Assembly: GCA_018136815.1 (NCBI GenBank)
Contig: CM030941.1
Span: 1,859,582 to 1,923,581 of the forward strand
Source: Isochrysis galbana
Lineage: Eukaryota; Haptophyta; Isochrysidales; Isochrysidaceae
DNA length: 64,000 nucleotides
Direction of reading: 5' to 3'
The notes beneath the pieces were generated by a model. That model was not told the DNA's origin. It saw only the letters and a program-made list of their open reading frames with translations, and did not search any database. Of this stretch, positions 31,807-42,266 are shown one piece after another. The translations under genes and the position numbers were made by a program. The stretch's first letter is position 1; every line of letters begins with the position of its first letter.

Positions 31807-34800
31807 ATGCCCGCACAGCCGGGCGAGCTTGTCGGCTTTGGCTCCGTCGTCTTCGCTCAGATACGATGGCTCATCTCCAACCTCTCGAGAAAGAACCAAA
31901 AGGCATCAGCCTCTGAGCTGGCGCACCTGCTCGGCATGTACGGCGAGTTCGCCTTCACCTACATGGTACGTTGTTTAGTCGAGGACATTGATTTTCGCGA
32001 GGCTCGCCTCCAGCAGTCCGCGCTCAAGCTCCAGCTCTTGGCACAGCAGTTTGTGAAGCTCATCGCAAGGCCAAACTTTGTCTCGCTTATCGGTGAGAGT
32101 ATTGGCAAGGCAGAGTTGACAGCGCCCCTCACCGAGGAGTGGCTTGGCGACTTCTCGAGGGCAATCAAAGCGTTACCGGCGCAGCAGCTCGCCCTTGCAC
32201 TGGGTATTGCGCAACTTGCAGACGAGGAGATCGCAGCTGAGGGCGAAAAGTTCCTCTGCATCCGCATGGCGGAGCTGGCAAGAGAGACTGCGGTCACCCT
32301 GCCGGACGACCTGCTGCACGCGCTCCTCTTCTTCATGGGCGCGCGAGATAGCTTGTCCAAGCAGCACGCTGCACTGGTCAAACTCCTGCAAGTCTCCTTC
32401 CCAGAGGAGACAGCGCCGGCCACTCTTGTGCCGCTGCTGTACAGCAGTGAGACGCTCGACCTCAACTCGCGTTTGTCTTACGAAAATGTCAAGGACGCCC
32501 CACCGCCATTATTCGCGTCGGTCCTGCTCCCACCCGATGTGGCCGACGTGGCGGAGCTGATGCGCGACCTGGGCTATTCGTGCTGCGCGTCCGCCAAGGG
32601 TGTGGCGGAGCTGCTCGCCCAGTTTGGCGAGGGGCAGCTGCCCAACCCAGAGGCATCCATTGCCGCAGTCATCGGCATGATGGCCTCTACCGCCACTTCG
32701 CTCGACGACTCGTTATCGTTGCACGGAGCCTTTTCCACAGCAGTCTCAGGAAAATTTCTCGAATTTGACGCCAAATTCGATGAAGACGGTGGTGCCGACG
32801 CTCAGGCCCTGACGAGCTGGAACGTCGATGCATTTGTCGACGGGGTACACGAGGCCCTGCCAGCTTTGTCGTGGCCAGCTGCCTTCGCTGTTCTCGACCA
32901 GCCGAGCGTTGCCCACAATGTCAGCGGCACAGGCTTTTCACTCCTGGTTGCGATACACAAACGCGCGTGCGGTGGCAAGCCGTTGCCGGCGTCCTCGCTG
33001 CTGGGAAAGTGGGAGTACGGAGGCGCTCAGCTCTGTCTGCTCTCGCATGCGATCAGCGCGAATCCCGACACCGTCGCTTGGGGCGAGGAGGCGGGGCCAC
33101 TGGTTGCACCGCCGCCGGAGGGGACGAATAAACCTGGGCTGCAGCCATGGCTGTCTCTCAAGCTCACCGAGGCATTGCTTCGGCTCTCCGCAATTGGATA
33201 CTATGCGGAGGTCAGCGCACTCTTTGCCAAGCCATTGCAGGCTGCGCCACAGTTGTTGCTGGCGGCATTGCTGATGCACGGCGGAGCAAAGGCGGGGAGC
33301 GCCGAGGAGACGGCGCTGCAGCGCGAATTGTTAGAGGACGTGTTCCCGCTCTTCCTGGGTGGCGACTCGCCAGGATCGGCGGCGCTGCTTCAGCGCCTCT
33401 GGCTCTTTCAGCCGTACGCTATCAAGCGCGGGATGGCGCAGCTGCACAAGGCTCAGCCTCAGTCTATCCTGCGCCTGCTTGACCTCGCCACTTCCTTCAA
33501 TGCCCTGGAGCAAGTGCTGAAGCTGCCTGCCTTTTCGTTCACCATCGACCTCGCTGCGTGCGCACAGCGCAAGGAGTTGATTGATCTCGAGCCTTGGCTG
33601 CACGAATCCATCGCGCGCGACACTGATCACGCCTTTGTCAGGGCGTGCGTCTCTTATTTACGGGAGAAGATGCTCACGGGATCCTCGACCAACCTGGCCC
33701 GTGCTGCGAGTGCCGCGAGCCTCAACGTCTTGAGCGTTGACGCAGCCGCTACGTTCTTCCGGATATTAACGTCGGCCAATTTGCCGCCGCCGCTCGCGTT
33801 CGAGCTTTCTGACCTGTACACGCAGTGTGTGAAGGCAAAGCCTAAGTTGAAGTCGCTCTTCGCAGGGCCAGCAGGCGTGAGCACCACTGAATCCAAGCCG
33901 CCGGGCAACCTTGGTGGTGCTCCTATGCCCGCAGATGGCGTGCTAGAGAAGGCAGTTAAACCCACGGGCGATGCACCCCTCGGTGTCAGTCCGGCCCTGC
34001 CTCTGCCGGTCGGTGTGGGGGGCTCAGAGGAGCTTCCCCTCCCAAATGCCCCAGCAGCTGCGCCGGTTGCCACTCCTAGCAACACGTCGGTTACCCCCCT
34101 TCCTGGCATGCCGGGAGGCGAGGCAATGACATTCCCACCAGACATTGAGGAGATTGCCAACTCGTATTTCCAAAAGATCTACTCCGATGCCGCCTCGATC
34201 GAAGACATCATCCTGGTGTTGCGCCAATTTCAGGCGGCGCCTCCACAGTCACGAGAGCAAAAGGTATATGTTTGTATGGTGCACAATCTGTTTGACGAGT
34301 ATCGCTATTTTCCAAAGTACCCAGACAAACCTCTGCGCACCACGGCGGTGCTCTTCGGCGCACTCGTGCAGCATGGCCTCGTCACCAACATCACCCTAGG
34401 TCTGTTCCTCCGCTACGTGCTAGAGGCGATCAAGAAACCACCTCTCTCGAAGATGAACAAGTTTGGCATGACGGCTCTCAATCAGTTCCTTCCAAGGTTG
34501 GCCGAGTGGCCTCAGTATTGCCAACTCCTGCTCGCTGTGCCACACCTTGGACAGGCTAACCCAGAGCTGCCGCCATTTTTGGAAGCTGCCATCGTCGGGA
34601 ATGGCAGCAAGCTGCCACCAAATCTTGCGCGTGCGGCAAGCGTTGAGGGAAGCACGGACGGCGGGTCCCAGCCGGCCGGCCTCCTGCCGGCCTCCCTTCA
34701 GGGCCGCAATCCGTCGGACACTCTCTCGCAGATGGCTGCCACCACGTTGCCCGGATCGGCCGACACAATTGGCGCAATCAAATCCCCAGCGCTGCCGGCT

Positions 34801-37800
34801 GGGCTGGCCGCTATGGCCGCTAAGCAATCCCCCGTCAAGCCCTCATCTACGCTCACCCAAACGTCGTCGCCGGGGATCCCACATTTGAACGCCGGTGTGC
34901 AATCTGTGCAGTCTTCTCGACTGCCGCCCCAGCCTCTTTTGCAGCAGCAGGTGAGTGGGGCGGCACCCACCGCGGCGGATCTGCCGAGCGTGTCGATGGC
35001 GTCGGCTCTCGGCGGCGTTGGTGGCTTCGGTCGCGAGGGCTGCATCGAGACGCTCATGTCCTCTTCAGCGTCCGCCGAGGTGTCGCCGCCCCCAGATGTG
35101 GTCCAAGACCGTGTCGGTTTTGTCCTCAACAACATGTCGTCTGCAAACGTTCCTTCCAAGGCGCTTGAACTTCTCGAGGCGCTCAACTCGCACGACGGCA
35201 CGATTCCGTGGTTTGCAAACTACTTAGTCGTACGCCGCGTCGCCCTGGAACCCAACTTCCACTCCCTCTATCTTTCCCTACTAGAGGCGCTTGCGCTCGC
35301 CCGCCTTTACCGTGCGATCCTAGAATCGACGCTTCAGAATGCCCGTGTGCTCTTGTCTTCGTCGAAGATCCGCTCCTCATCATCGGAGCGTTCGCTCCTC
35401 AAGAATCTTGGTTCGTGGCTAGGCCAGATCACCCTGGCCCGCAACAAGCCGCTCCTGATGCGCGACATCGATCTCAAGGAGCTTGTCTGCGACGCCTACG
35501 AGAACGGCCGCCTCATTGCGGTTGTTCCATTTGTGTGCAAGATTCTTGACGCCGCCTCCTCGTCGCGTGTCTTTCGGCCGCCCAACCCGTGGGTGATGGC
35601 GCTCATGTCATTATTGATGGAGCTCTACCAAGTCCCGGACTTGAAGCTGAACCTCAAATTCGAGATCGAGGTGCTCGCCAAGACGTTGAAGGTTGAACTC
35701 GCTGACATCAGCCCAACGCGGAAGCTCGTCCATCGACAACAAGATCGCGCCCAGACATGCGACTTTGCCAACCGCGCTGGGCCCGCGACGGGTGGGCTTA
35801 ATGCGGCCTCGGGCGGCGCGGGCTTCGGCGGCATCGGCGGAGGTTTCGGCTCCGCTGCGGCACCCGCGTTCTCGATGCCTCCAGGGGACACTATGACCCA
35901 ACAAAGTGGTTTTGGCAATCAGCTCCAGCAGCAACACCTGCAGCCGCCGCCGCCGCCGCCGCCGCCCAGTCAGCCGGGTATCTTTGGTTCGGCGCCCTCG
36001 GCCACTTCTCAGTTTGGGAACAATGCCGCCGCATTCTTTGCCCAACAGCAGGCACAAGCCCTCCAGCAAGCGCAGCAACTCCAGCAAGCGCAGCAGCAGC
36101 AGCAGAGTGGCGCGGCGGCACTCCCCGCCCACCTCGCCGCTGACGCCGAAAGCCGCGCCGGCAGCGAGGGTACAGTCATACCAAACTTGTCGTCGTATGT
36201 GCAGATCAATCCTAGCCTTTACTCGCAGCAGCCGCAGCTTAAGCGAGTGGTGCCGTTGGCGCTGGATCGAGCGATACGCGAGATAATCTCGCCTGTCGTT
36301 GAGCGATCTGTCACTATTTCGTGCGTCACCACTCGTGAGCTAATGCTCAAAGACTTCGCGATGGAGCCGGATGAGATGCGCATGCGCAAGGCTGCGCAAC
36401 TGATGGTCTCAAATCTCGCGGGGAGCCTTGCCCTAGTCACATGCAAGGAACCTCTGCGAGTCGCCTGTTCGAATCACCTTCGTGTGCTCCTCCAACAAGC
36501 AGGTTCGATCGACGCTCAGCTCCTCGAGCAAGTGGTGCAGGTCTGCTCCTCGGACAACCTCGAGCTTGGCTGCACACTGATCGAGAAAGCAGCGACGGAG
36601 AAGGCCGTGCGCGACATCGAAGAGGCGCTTGCACCCGCCTTCGCCATCCGGCGCAAGCATCGCGAGCAAACGGGGCTACCGTACTATGACATGTCCATCT
36701 TTACGTCCGGCAGGTACCCATCTGGGCTACCTGAAGCGCTCCGGCCAAAACCGGGCGGGCTGCTTCCCACTCAGCGTCGTGTCTACGAGGATTTTGGCCG
36801 CATTCCCCGGGGCGCTCCCATGGTGACGCAGCAGCCGCAGCCTGGTGGTCTGCCGATGGGCGCAGGTGGCATGCCGCAGCCGCCACAACCAGGAGGCATG
36901 GGTGGCTCGCTCTCCGGGCTGCCAGCCGGACTCGGCGCACACCCCGGACAAGATGCTGTCGCACTGGGCTTTGCACGTGGCCAGCCGAGCGTGGGACTAC
37001 CCGGGCTGGGTGGCCACTCATGCACGATGCCGCCCGGTTTCGGCGGTGCCCCAGGCGCTTCGCTTGGTGGCTCCACCGGCATGCTCCCGCAGGCTGCATG
37101 CCAGGGTGGTCTCGGCCAGCAGCCTTCCGGAGGCGGTGTGCTATCCCAGGCGGAGGCGCTAGAGCGCCTGTCACTCATTCTGGCCAAGCTGGACATGCAT
37201 GTGGCACAGCTCGCCTCACAAGGCGTTGGCATCGGCGCCCTGCCTGCCAACCACGAAGTTCATCAGCTCCTGGCGCGAGTGAGCGAGTGCGTCACCTACT
37301 GCATCTCGCGCGACGAGGTCGCTCTGTCCATGGCGGGGTCGGTCTTCAAGCGCATGTACGAGCAGGCAGCGGCCGTGGGTACAGCTGCACGCTTGGCCAC
37401 GCAGGTGAACGTGAGCGTCATCGCGCGCATCCACTCAGTGTGTAAGAAGGTCGGCCAGTTCGTCGCCGACATGCTCATCTATGCCGATGATGAACGCAAG
37501 CTACATGAGGAGATCGTGCTCTCGCTTCTCTTGGCACAAGTGGTGACCATGACAGACCTTTCTCCGCGCCTCGCCAAGCACCTATCTGCCAACCGCTCTG
37601 CCCACTCCATTGCCTTCTGCGCGTGGCTGGTCCGGCGCACGATGCTTGATGAGCCCCTCGTTGCTGCCACCGAAGCCAAGGAGTTGCTTGGCGCGCTTGC
37701 TGCAATCGCCCAGCAGCCGACGCCATCCGAGGGGCTGCTGCGCCTCCTTGACGATTTGCGCGCCGCGCTCGCCGGCGGTGGTGCCCAGGGCGGCCGTCTG

Positions 37801-39663
37801 CCTAAGCCACCACCACCGGGCACGGCCGCCGCTGTGGCGACCGGCCTTGGCGGAGGCGCACCTCCGCCGCACGGCTATGCGCGCGGCCCGCCACCCGAGC
37901 CTCATGACCCGGCCCTCGCCCGCGCTCGTGAGCAGCTTGCCCCACTGTGGGCCGAATGGCTGGGTCTGTGCTCGCAGCAGGGCGCCAACGAGCGCGGGTT
38001 CGTGAATCAGCTGCAAACGGCGGGCTGGCTCCGACGTGACGAGCACGGCGATCGCTTCCTGCGTGTGATGACGGAGCTGGCCATTTCGGCAGCCCACACG
38101 GACGGCGTGGTTGCGGGCGCTGCTGACACTGCAAAGCCACCCCTTGCCATGGCAACGCTCGACGCCTACTCAAAGCTGGTAGTCCTGCTGCTGAAGGCGC
38201 TCACACCTGAGCCCACCCCATCGGGCGCGCGCGACATGTCGCCCTCTGCGCTCGCTGCGACAGCCAAAGCTCAGCTGGGTTTGCTCACAAAGGTACTTGG
38301 GGTGCTCATCACGCACCTGCTGCGCTCGCACGCACTCACGGCGGCTCATGGCATCGCGGCTGCCGCTGCGCAGCATCGGCAGGACCCAGTTGGCTCACCG
38401 CCGCCGTTCAACCAGCGGTCATACCTCCGACTCTTTGGCAACTGGCTCACGGACCTGTCGGCTCCCGACCCATCGCTCGATACACTTCAGCCGCAGATGC
38501 TCTTCGCCTTTGCCGCCGCGCTCGAGGCCCTGCGCCCCTCGCGCGTACCTGGCTTCGCCTTTGGCTGGCTCGAGCTCGTCGCCCACCGCGCGTTCATGCC
38601 CAAGCTGCTCCTCGCCAAGGGCCAGAAGGGGTGGCCCCGTCTGCAGTCACTCCTGGTATCACTCTTCGGGTTCATGTACCCCGCTCTCTCTACGTCGCGC
38701 CTGGCGCCACCCATCGACCACTTGTACCGCGGCGCCCTCCGGGTCCTCCTGGTTCTCCTGCACGATTTCCCGGAGTTCCTGTGTGACTATCACCTCGCAT
38801 TCTGTGATGCCATTCCGCACACGTGCATCCAAATGCGCAACTTGGTCCTCTCCGCCTTCCCACGCAACATGATGTTGCCCGACCCTTTCGCCCCTAATCT
38901 CAAGGTGATCCCCGCCCCAGCACTGCGCGCTCACGCACACGAACGAAGTGGTTGGACTCGCGGCCTCAACCTCACCGCCCTAGTCCGCTCCTTCCTGCAG
39001 GTTGACCTTCTGTCCGAGATCTCGCAGCCTCCTACAATCCTCTCGGTGTACACCTCGACGCTTTCCGCCGCTGGGGTGCTGGAGCCGCTGGACACATTTC
39101 TCAAGTCGCGAGGCCCCGCCTCGCTCCTGCTCGACATTCGCTCCCGCCTCAGCTCTCCCGACGGCTCCTACCGCGTCAGCGTCATCAACGCACTGGTGCT
39201 GCACATCGGCGTGCATGCCATCTCACACGGCCTTGCATCACCAAGCGCCCTTCCATCTTCAGCCCCAGTCGAGTGCCTTGCTGGCCTCGCCGCCGAGCTC
39301 CCCGCCGATGGGCGCTACCTGTTTCTCAATGGCCTCGCCAATCAGCTCCGCTACCCCAATAACCACACGCACTACTTTTCGTGCGTACTCCTACTCATGT
39401 TCGCTGAGGCGCGTGACGAGACTCTACAAGAGCAGATTACACGCGTGCTGGTCGAGCGGCTAATCGTCCATCGCCCGCACCCGTGGGGCTTGCTCGTTAC
39501 ATTCATCGAGCTGATCAAGAACAAGCGGTACGCCTTCTGGACCAAAGCATTCACGCGTTGCGCGCCGGAGGTCGAGCGCCTCTTCGAGTCTGTTGCGCGT
39601 TCCTGCATGGCTGGTGGCGCCGCAGCGGGTGCTCCCGTGTCGGAGCACGAGGCCGTCGCATAG
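31807..39663 (+). CDS. NOT1: CCR4-NOT transcription complex scaffold subunit NOT1
   Basis: An intronless frame of 2618 residues from the ATG at 31807 (MPAQPGELVGF). N-terminal HEAT repeats align by memory with CNOT1 (YMVRCLVEDIDF, LIARPNFVSLIG). An MIF4G-like domain near 775-930 contains EEIANSYFQKIYS and FDEYRYFPKYPDKPL, the TTP-binding region. A second MIF4G near 1095-1310 (FVLNNMSSANVPSKALEL) binds CAF1. DUF3819 near 1478-1620 (LALDRAIREIISPVVERSV) binds CAF40. The C-terminal NOT domain near 2385-2600 includes NGLANQLRYPNNHTHYFSC and RPHPWGLLVTFIELIKN. A Gln/Pro linker lies at about 1373-1434. NOT1 is the platform for cytoplasmic mRNA deadenylation. The length is close to the usual 2,000-2,600 residues. 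The frame is intact. Confidence 0.96.
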   Translation: MPAQPGELVGFGSVVFAQIRWLISNLSRKNQKASASELAHLLGMYGEFAFTYMVRCLVEDIDFREARLQQSALKLQLLAQQFVKLIARPNFVSLIGESIGKAELTAPLTEEWLGDFSRAIKALPAQQLALALGIAQLADEEIAAEGEKFLCIRMAELARETAVTLPDDLLHALLFFMGARDSLSKQHAALVKLLQVSFPEETAPATLVPLLYSSETLDLNSRLSYENVKDAPPPLFASVLLPPDVADVAELMRDLGYSCCASAKGVAELLAQFGEGQLPNPEASIAAVIGMMASTATSLDDSLSLHGAFSTAVSGKFLEFDAKFDEDGGADAQALTSWNVDAFVDGVHEALPALSWPAAFAVLDQPSVAHNVSGTGFSLLVAIHKRACGGKPLPASSLLGKWEYGGAQLCLLSHAISANPDTVAWGEEAGPLVAPPPEGTNKPGLQPWLSLKLTEALLRLSAIGYYAEVSALFAKPLQAAPQLLLAALLMHGGAKAGSAEETALQRELLEDVFPLFLGGDSPGSAALLQRLWLFQPYAIKRGMAQLHKAQPQSILRLLDLATSFNALEQVLKLPAFSFTIDLAACAQRKELIDLEPWLHESIARDTDHAFVRACVSYLREKMLTGSSTNLARAASAASLNVLSVDAAATFFRILTSANLPPPLAFELSDLYTQCVKAKPKLKSLFAGPAGVSTTESKPPGNLGGAPMPADGVLEKAVKPTGDAPLGVSPALPLPVGVGGSEELPLPNAPAAAPVATPSNTSVTPLPGMPGGEAMTFPPDIEEIANSYFQKIYSDAASIEDIILVLRQFQAAPPQSREQKVYVCMVHNLFDEYRYFPKYPDKPLRTTAVLFGALVQHGLVTNITLGLFLRYVLEAIKKPPLSKMNKFGMTALNQFLPRLAEWPQYCQLLLAVPHLGQANPELPPFLEAAIVGNGSKLPPNLARAASVEGSTDGGSQPAGLLPASLQGRNPSDTLSQMAATTLPGSADTIGAIKSPALPAGLAAMAAKQSPVKPSSTLTQTSSPGIPHLNAGVQSVQSSRLPPQPLLQQQVSGAAPTAADLPSVSMASALGGVGGFGREGCIETLMSSSASAEVSPPPDVVQDRVGFVLNNMSSANVPSKALELLEALNSHDGTIPWFANYLVVRRVALEPNFHSLYLSLLEALALARLYRAILESTLQNARVLLSSSKIRSSSSERSLLKNLGSWLGQITLARNKPLLMRDIDLKELVCDAYENGRLIAVVPFVCKILDAASSSRVFRPPNPWVMALMSLLMELYQVPDLKLNLKFEIEVLAKTLKVELADISPTRKLVHRQQDRAQTCDFANRAGPATGGLNAASGGAGFGGIGGGFGSAAAPAFSMPPGDTMTQQSGFGNQLQQQHLQPPPPPPPPSQPGIFGSAPSATSQFGNNAAAFFAQQQAQALQQAQQLQQAQQQQQSGAAALPAHLAADAESRAGSEGTVIPNLSSYVQINPSLYSQQPQLKRVVPLALDRAIREIISPVVERSVTISCVTTRELMLKDFAMEPDEMRMRKAAQLMVSNLAGSLALVTCKEPLRVACSNHLRVLLQQAGSIDAQLLEQVVQVCSSDNLELGCTLIEKAATEKAVRDIEEALAPAFAIRRKHREQTGLPYYDMSIFTSGRYPSGLPEALRPKPGGLLPTQRRVYEDFGRIPRGAPMVTQQPQPGGLPMGAGGMPQPPQPGGMGGSLSGLPAGLGAHPGQDAVALGFARGQPSVGLPGLGGHSCTMPPGFGGAPGASLGGSTGMLPQAACQGGLGQQPSGGGVLSQAEALERLSLILAKLDMHVAQLASQGVGIGALPANHEVHQLLARVSECVTYCISRDEVALSMAGSVFKRMYEQAAAVGTAARLATQVNVSVIARIHSVCKKVGQFVADMLIYADDERKLHEEIVLSLLLAQVVTMTDLSPRLAKHLSANRSAHSIAFCAWLVRRTMLDEPLVAATEAKELLGALAAIAQQPTPSEGLLRLLDDLRAALAGGGAQGGRLPKPPPPGTAAAVATGLGGGAPPPHGYARGPPPEPHDPALARAREQLAPLWAEWLGLCSQQGANERGFVNQLQTAGWLRRDEHGDRFLRVMTELAISAAHTDGVVAGAADTAKPPLAMATLDAYSKLVVLLLKALTPEPTPSGARDMSPSALAATAKAQLGLLTKVLGVLITHLLRSHALTAAHGIAAAAAQHRQDPVGSPPPFNQRSYLRLFGNWLTDLSAPDPSLDTLQPQMLFAFAAALEALRPSRVPGFAFGWLELVAHRAFMPKLLLAKGQKGWPRLQSLLVSLFGFMYPALSTSRLAPPIDHLYRGALRVLLVLLHDFPEFLCDYHLAFCDAIPHTCIQMRNLVLSAFPRNMMLPDPFAPNLKVIPAPALRAHAHERSGWTRGLNLTALVRSFLQVDLLSEISQPPTILSVYTSTLSAAGVLEPLDTFLKSRGPASLLLDIRSRLSSPDGSYRVSVINALVLHIGVHAISHGLASPSALPSSAPVECLAGLAAELPADGRYLFLNGLANQLRYPNNHTHYFSCVLLLMFAEARDETLQEQITRVLVERLIVHRPHPWGLLVTFIELIKNKRYAFWTKAFTRCAPEVERLFESVARSCMAGGAAAGAPVSEHEAVA

Positions 39664-40321
39664 GCGCCGGGCATCTGCCAAGTCACACTAGGACCTTGCC
39701 TGGTACGTTCGAAAGACGCGCACCACAGGGTGTGTGTTAGTTGTGTGTGGGGGGGTGCCCTGGCTGATGACTTCGCCTGAACGCTCGCTGCCGGATGGTT
39801 GCCTGCGAGCAGCTCGGTAGGCCGCCTCGCCGTCGAGCAAGACAGCAGTGCGCCATGCTGACCCGCCACACAACTCCGATGCCGCACGCGGTTTTGGACA
39901 CTTTTGCTTTTCCGTGTTGCTTTGTCTGTTGCCATGATGTGTGGCATGCTATCATACCATCGTGCATAAGGGGGTGGATATTACTGGGTAGAAGAGGGGG
40001 GTTCCGGTTCCATTGTCGGCTCTCGCGAGTCAGTGCTGCTAGGTGAGAGTGAGTTTGTCGTTTGCGGTCCGTCCCGCGTCTTTCTATGGACCTAGGGGAT
40101 GGGGGTGGGTAGGATGTCGTGCACGCACTTTGTCCGACTGTAGCAGCGCATTTGTTAGTGGAGCGCCCATGCCCTTGGTTGTCCCTTGTTCGTGGCCCGG
40201 GGGTCGTCGTGCGGTGTGCATGCGCGCATGTGGGTGCGATCCACGCTCACGCTCGCAGCAAGCTTCAACTTCAAGCTTGCGTGTGCACCTGCACTTGTCA
40301 ACTATTGTCGAAAACAATCTA
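39664..40321. other. NOT1 3' flank, no gene
   Basis: Probably the NOT1 3' UTR and terminator region. A direct/inverted AAGCTTCAACTTCAAGCTTG motif lies near 40260-40279. No coding domain was seen. Confidence 0.45.
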
Positions 40322-41229
40322 ACTGAGCATTAGTACCACTACTCTCACTAGCCCGGTACTAACACGACAGCCCTCAGCGCACCTGCCCGTACACCTTGGC
40401 GCGTGTTGTTGCCACAGATACATACACCTATGCACCCCTCCACATCTCCCCCCTCGCAAGCCCCCGGCTCCCATTCTAACTCCCCACAAGTTAAAATGAG
40501 GGAAAACCCATTGAGGCGGACCGGTCGACGCCGGCCGACTCTCCGGGAAAAAGCACCGGGGGGGGGGAAGGAACCTCTCGTCGACAAAGAGGATCGGCCC
40601 TTCCAGCTCGCGCCGTGAGCAGTTCTCGAGAAATAAACGACTGCGAGTCGAGTAGCCTGTGCCACCTTCAGGATACTCTCCTCGAGCTTGAGCCGCTCCC
40701 TTCTCTCTCCCGCCTGTCGCCGGCCGCCCCCTACCCGTTTGCTAACGCAAACGGGGCCTGTTTCTAACCGCACTCCATCGGGGGGGGTGCAAAACCCCCC
40801 CTCTCCCTCTCTCCACTCTCTCCCTTCGTCGTCCCTGCGGCGCGCCGCCATGCGGCTACGCGCCCTGGCCTGCTCTCAGGGGCCCTTTGGGGGCTCCCAG
40901 GGGGCCAGCAAGGGCAGCTCAGAGGGCAGTGGAGGCTGGGGCTCAGCCCCTGGCCCCCCCTGCCTCTCCCACGCTCGCCTCGCTGGCCATGGGAGCCGCC
41001 CAGAGACACCTGTATGCCTGGCGACCAGGGACAGAGGGGGAGTCAGCTCGAGGGCAGGCCCAGGGCGGGCGTGGGAGTGCGGCTCGCGGGCCGCGCCCCC
41101 GAAGGGTCTGGGCCAGATTGTTGAGTGCCCTGCCCCTGCCAAAGGGCAGGGGCTGGGGTTGATTGTACGGGCCCACCCCGGGGGGTGTCCGCGATGGTGT
41201 GAGGGGGGCGCGAGGCCCCCATTGTCCCC
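40322..41229 (-). mobile_element. Retroelement copy B2
   Basis: This is closely similar to B1 (9033-9940), from ACTGAGCATTAGTACCACTA to the GGGGGACAATGGGGGCC end on the minus strand. Both family hairpins are present. Its 5' end is shorter than B1 by about 20 bp and is joined directly to coding sequence of the esterase-like gene. No clear target duplication was found. Confidence 0.8.
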
Positions 41230-42266
41230 CGGCAGCGGGAAGTGACTGGTCCGATCTGCGTGAAGCAAGTTGGATGGGGTCTCCGCTGATTGCGCCGATG
41301 ATAGGGGCAGCGAGCGCGGCGTACGTGGCATCAGCCACCTGCTGGACCTGCGTGGATCCCAGGGTGCAGGGCGATGGACGGCGGGCGTCGGTGCAGACGA
41401 CGCGGGCAGGAGTGAGGCGTGTGGGCCTTGCGATAGCTGGGCGGGCGTTGCACCGGAAGAGATTCGAGCGCGTCAAGAACTGGGAGCAAGTTCGGGGTCC
41501 ACGAGCTCTTCACGCTGGTAGCCGGGTTGATAAGAATTAAGCCTGCAAGGCCCGTGGGCGGCTTCGACTCGTGCAGCGCCACGTTCAATGCCAGAACTCC
41601 ACCAAAGCTCTCGCCGCAGAGGAAGACACGCCGATGCTCAGCACGTCTGGAGTCGGCTGGAGGTGAGCCCTCCGCGCTGGCAGCAGGAATAGTCTTGGAG
41701 TCATTGCCGACATGTGCAGAGGTGTTGGTGGAAGGAGTGGTGCCGGTCGCCATTGCTACGTGCGCGCTCTGTTGGACCGGCTGCTCCTTGGCCGGAGCAT
41801 CGGTGCCCTCCAACGCGATGTCCTGAATCGCGTTCCGCACCAGCGCGACCAATTCGTCAAAGGCCGAGCGGTCATCGACAGGCACAGCGAGGTACCGCAC
41901 GTCGAAGCTCTCTGAGAGAGCCTTGTACTGGCGGTAGGCAGAGTAGCCCGAGAGCTCGATGCCTGGCAGATATAAAAGCACGGGCTTCGATAGACCCGTC
42001 CCGCCGCACGTCGCCCCTCCGCCCGAGGCGCTGGAGGGCGCAGAGTAGCTCAGATCGCTGTGAGGTCCTGAGTATCTCACGATCTGCGGCCGGCCACAAA
42101 CGCGGAAATCGGAGAGCGTTGGCTCGGCGTGCTGGTTGAGAATGAGGGCGACGGGCGAGCGCGCACGCAAGCCAACTGTGCGCACGGCCGCCAGCCGCCG
42201 CCCTTCGTGCACCGCCACGCCCAGCGCGGCGGCGAGCAGCAGCCGACACGCGGCGGCGACGGACAT
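40943..42266 (-). CDS. Phytyl-ester-synthase-like alpha/beta hydrolase with transposon-derived C-terminus
   Basis: Two exons: 41454-42266 (ATG at 42266, hydrophobic signal-like start) and from 41347 down, phase 0. Hydrolase signatures are LLYLPGIELSGYSAY, FDVRYLAVPVDDRSAFDEL, the nucleophile elbow GESFGG and LILINPATS, then YAALAAPIIGAISGDPIQLA in exon 2. These match the plastid esterase/phytyl ester synthase (PES) group, which makes fatty-acid phytyl esters and triacylglycerol; such proteins often reach about 700 residues with a C-terminal acyltransferase region. Here gene similarity stops at 41230, where the B2 element begins, and the frame runs through B2 to a stop at 40943 (405 residues if translated). 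The 3' end is therefore lost or replaced. It may be a pseudogene or a chimera. A further upstream exon with a CTGCTG|GTAAGG donor near 42474 is possible. Confidence 0.65.

Noticed and set aside
31970-31978. Possible intron donor ATG|GTACGT early in NOT1
   Set aside because: Reading through keeps the conserved MVRCLVEDIDF segment and the frame, so no intron is needed.
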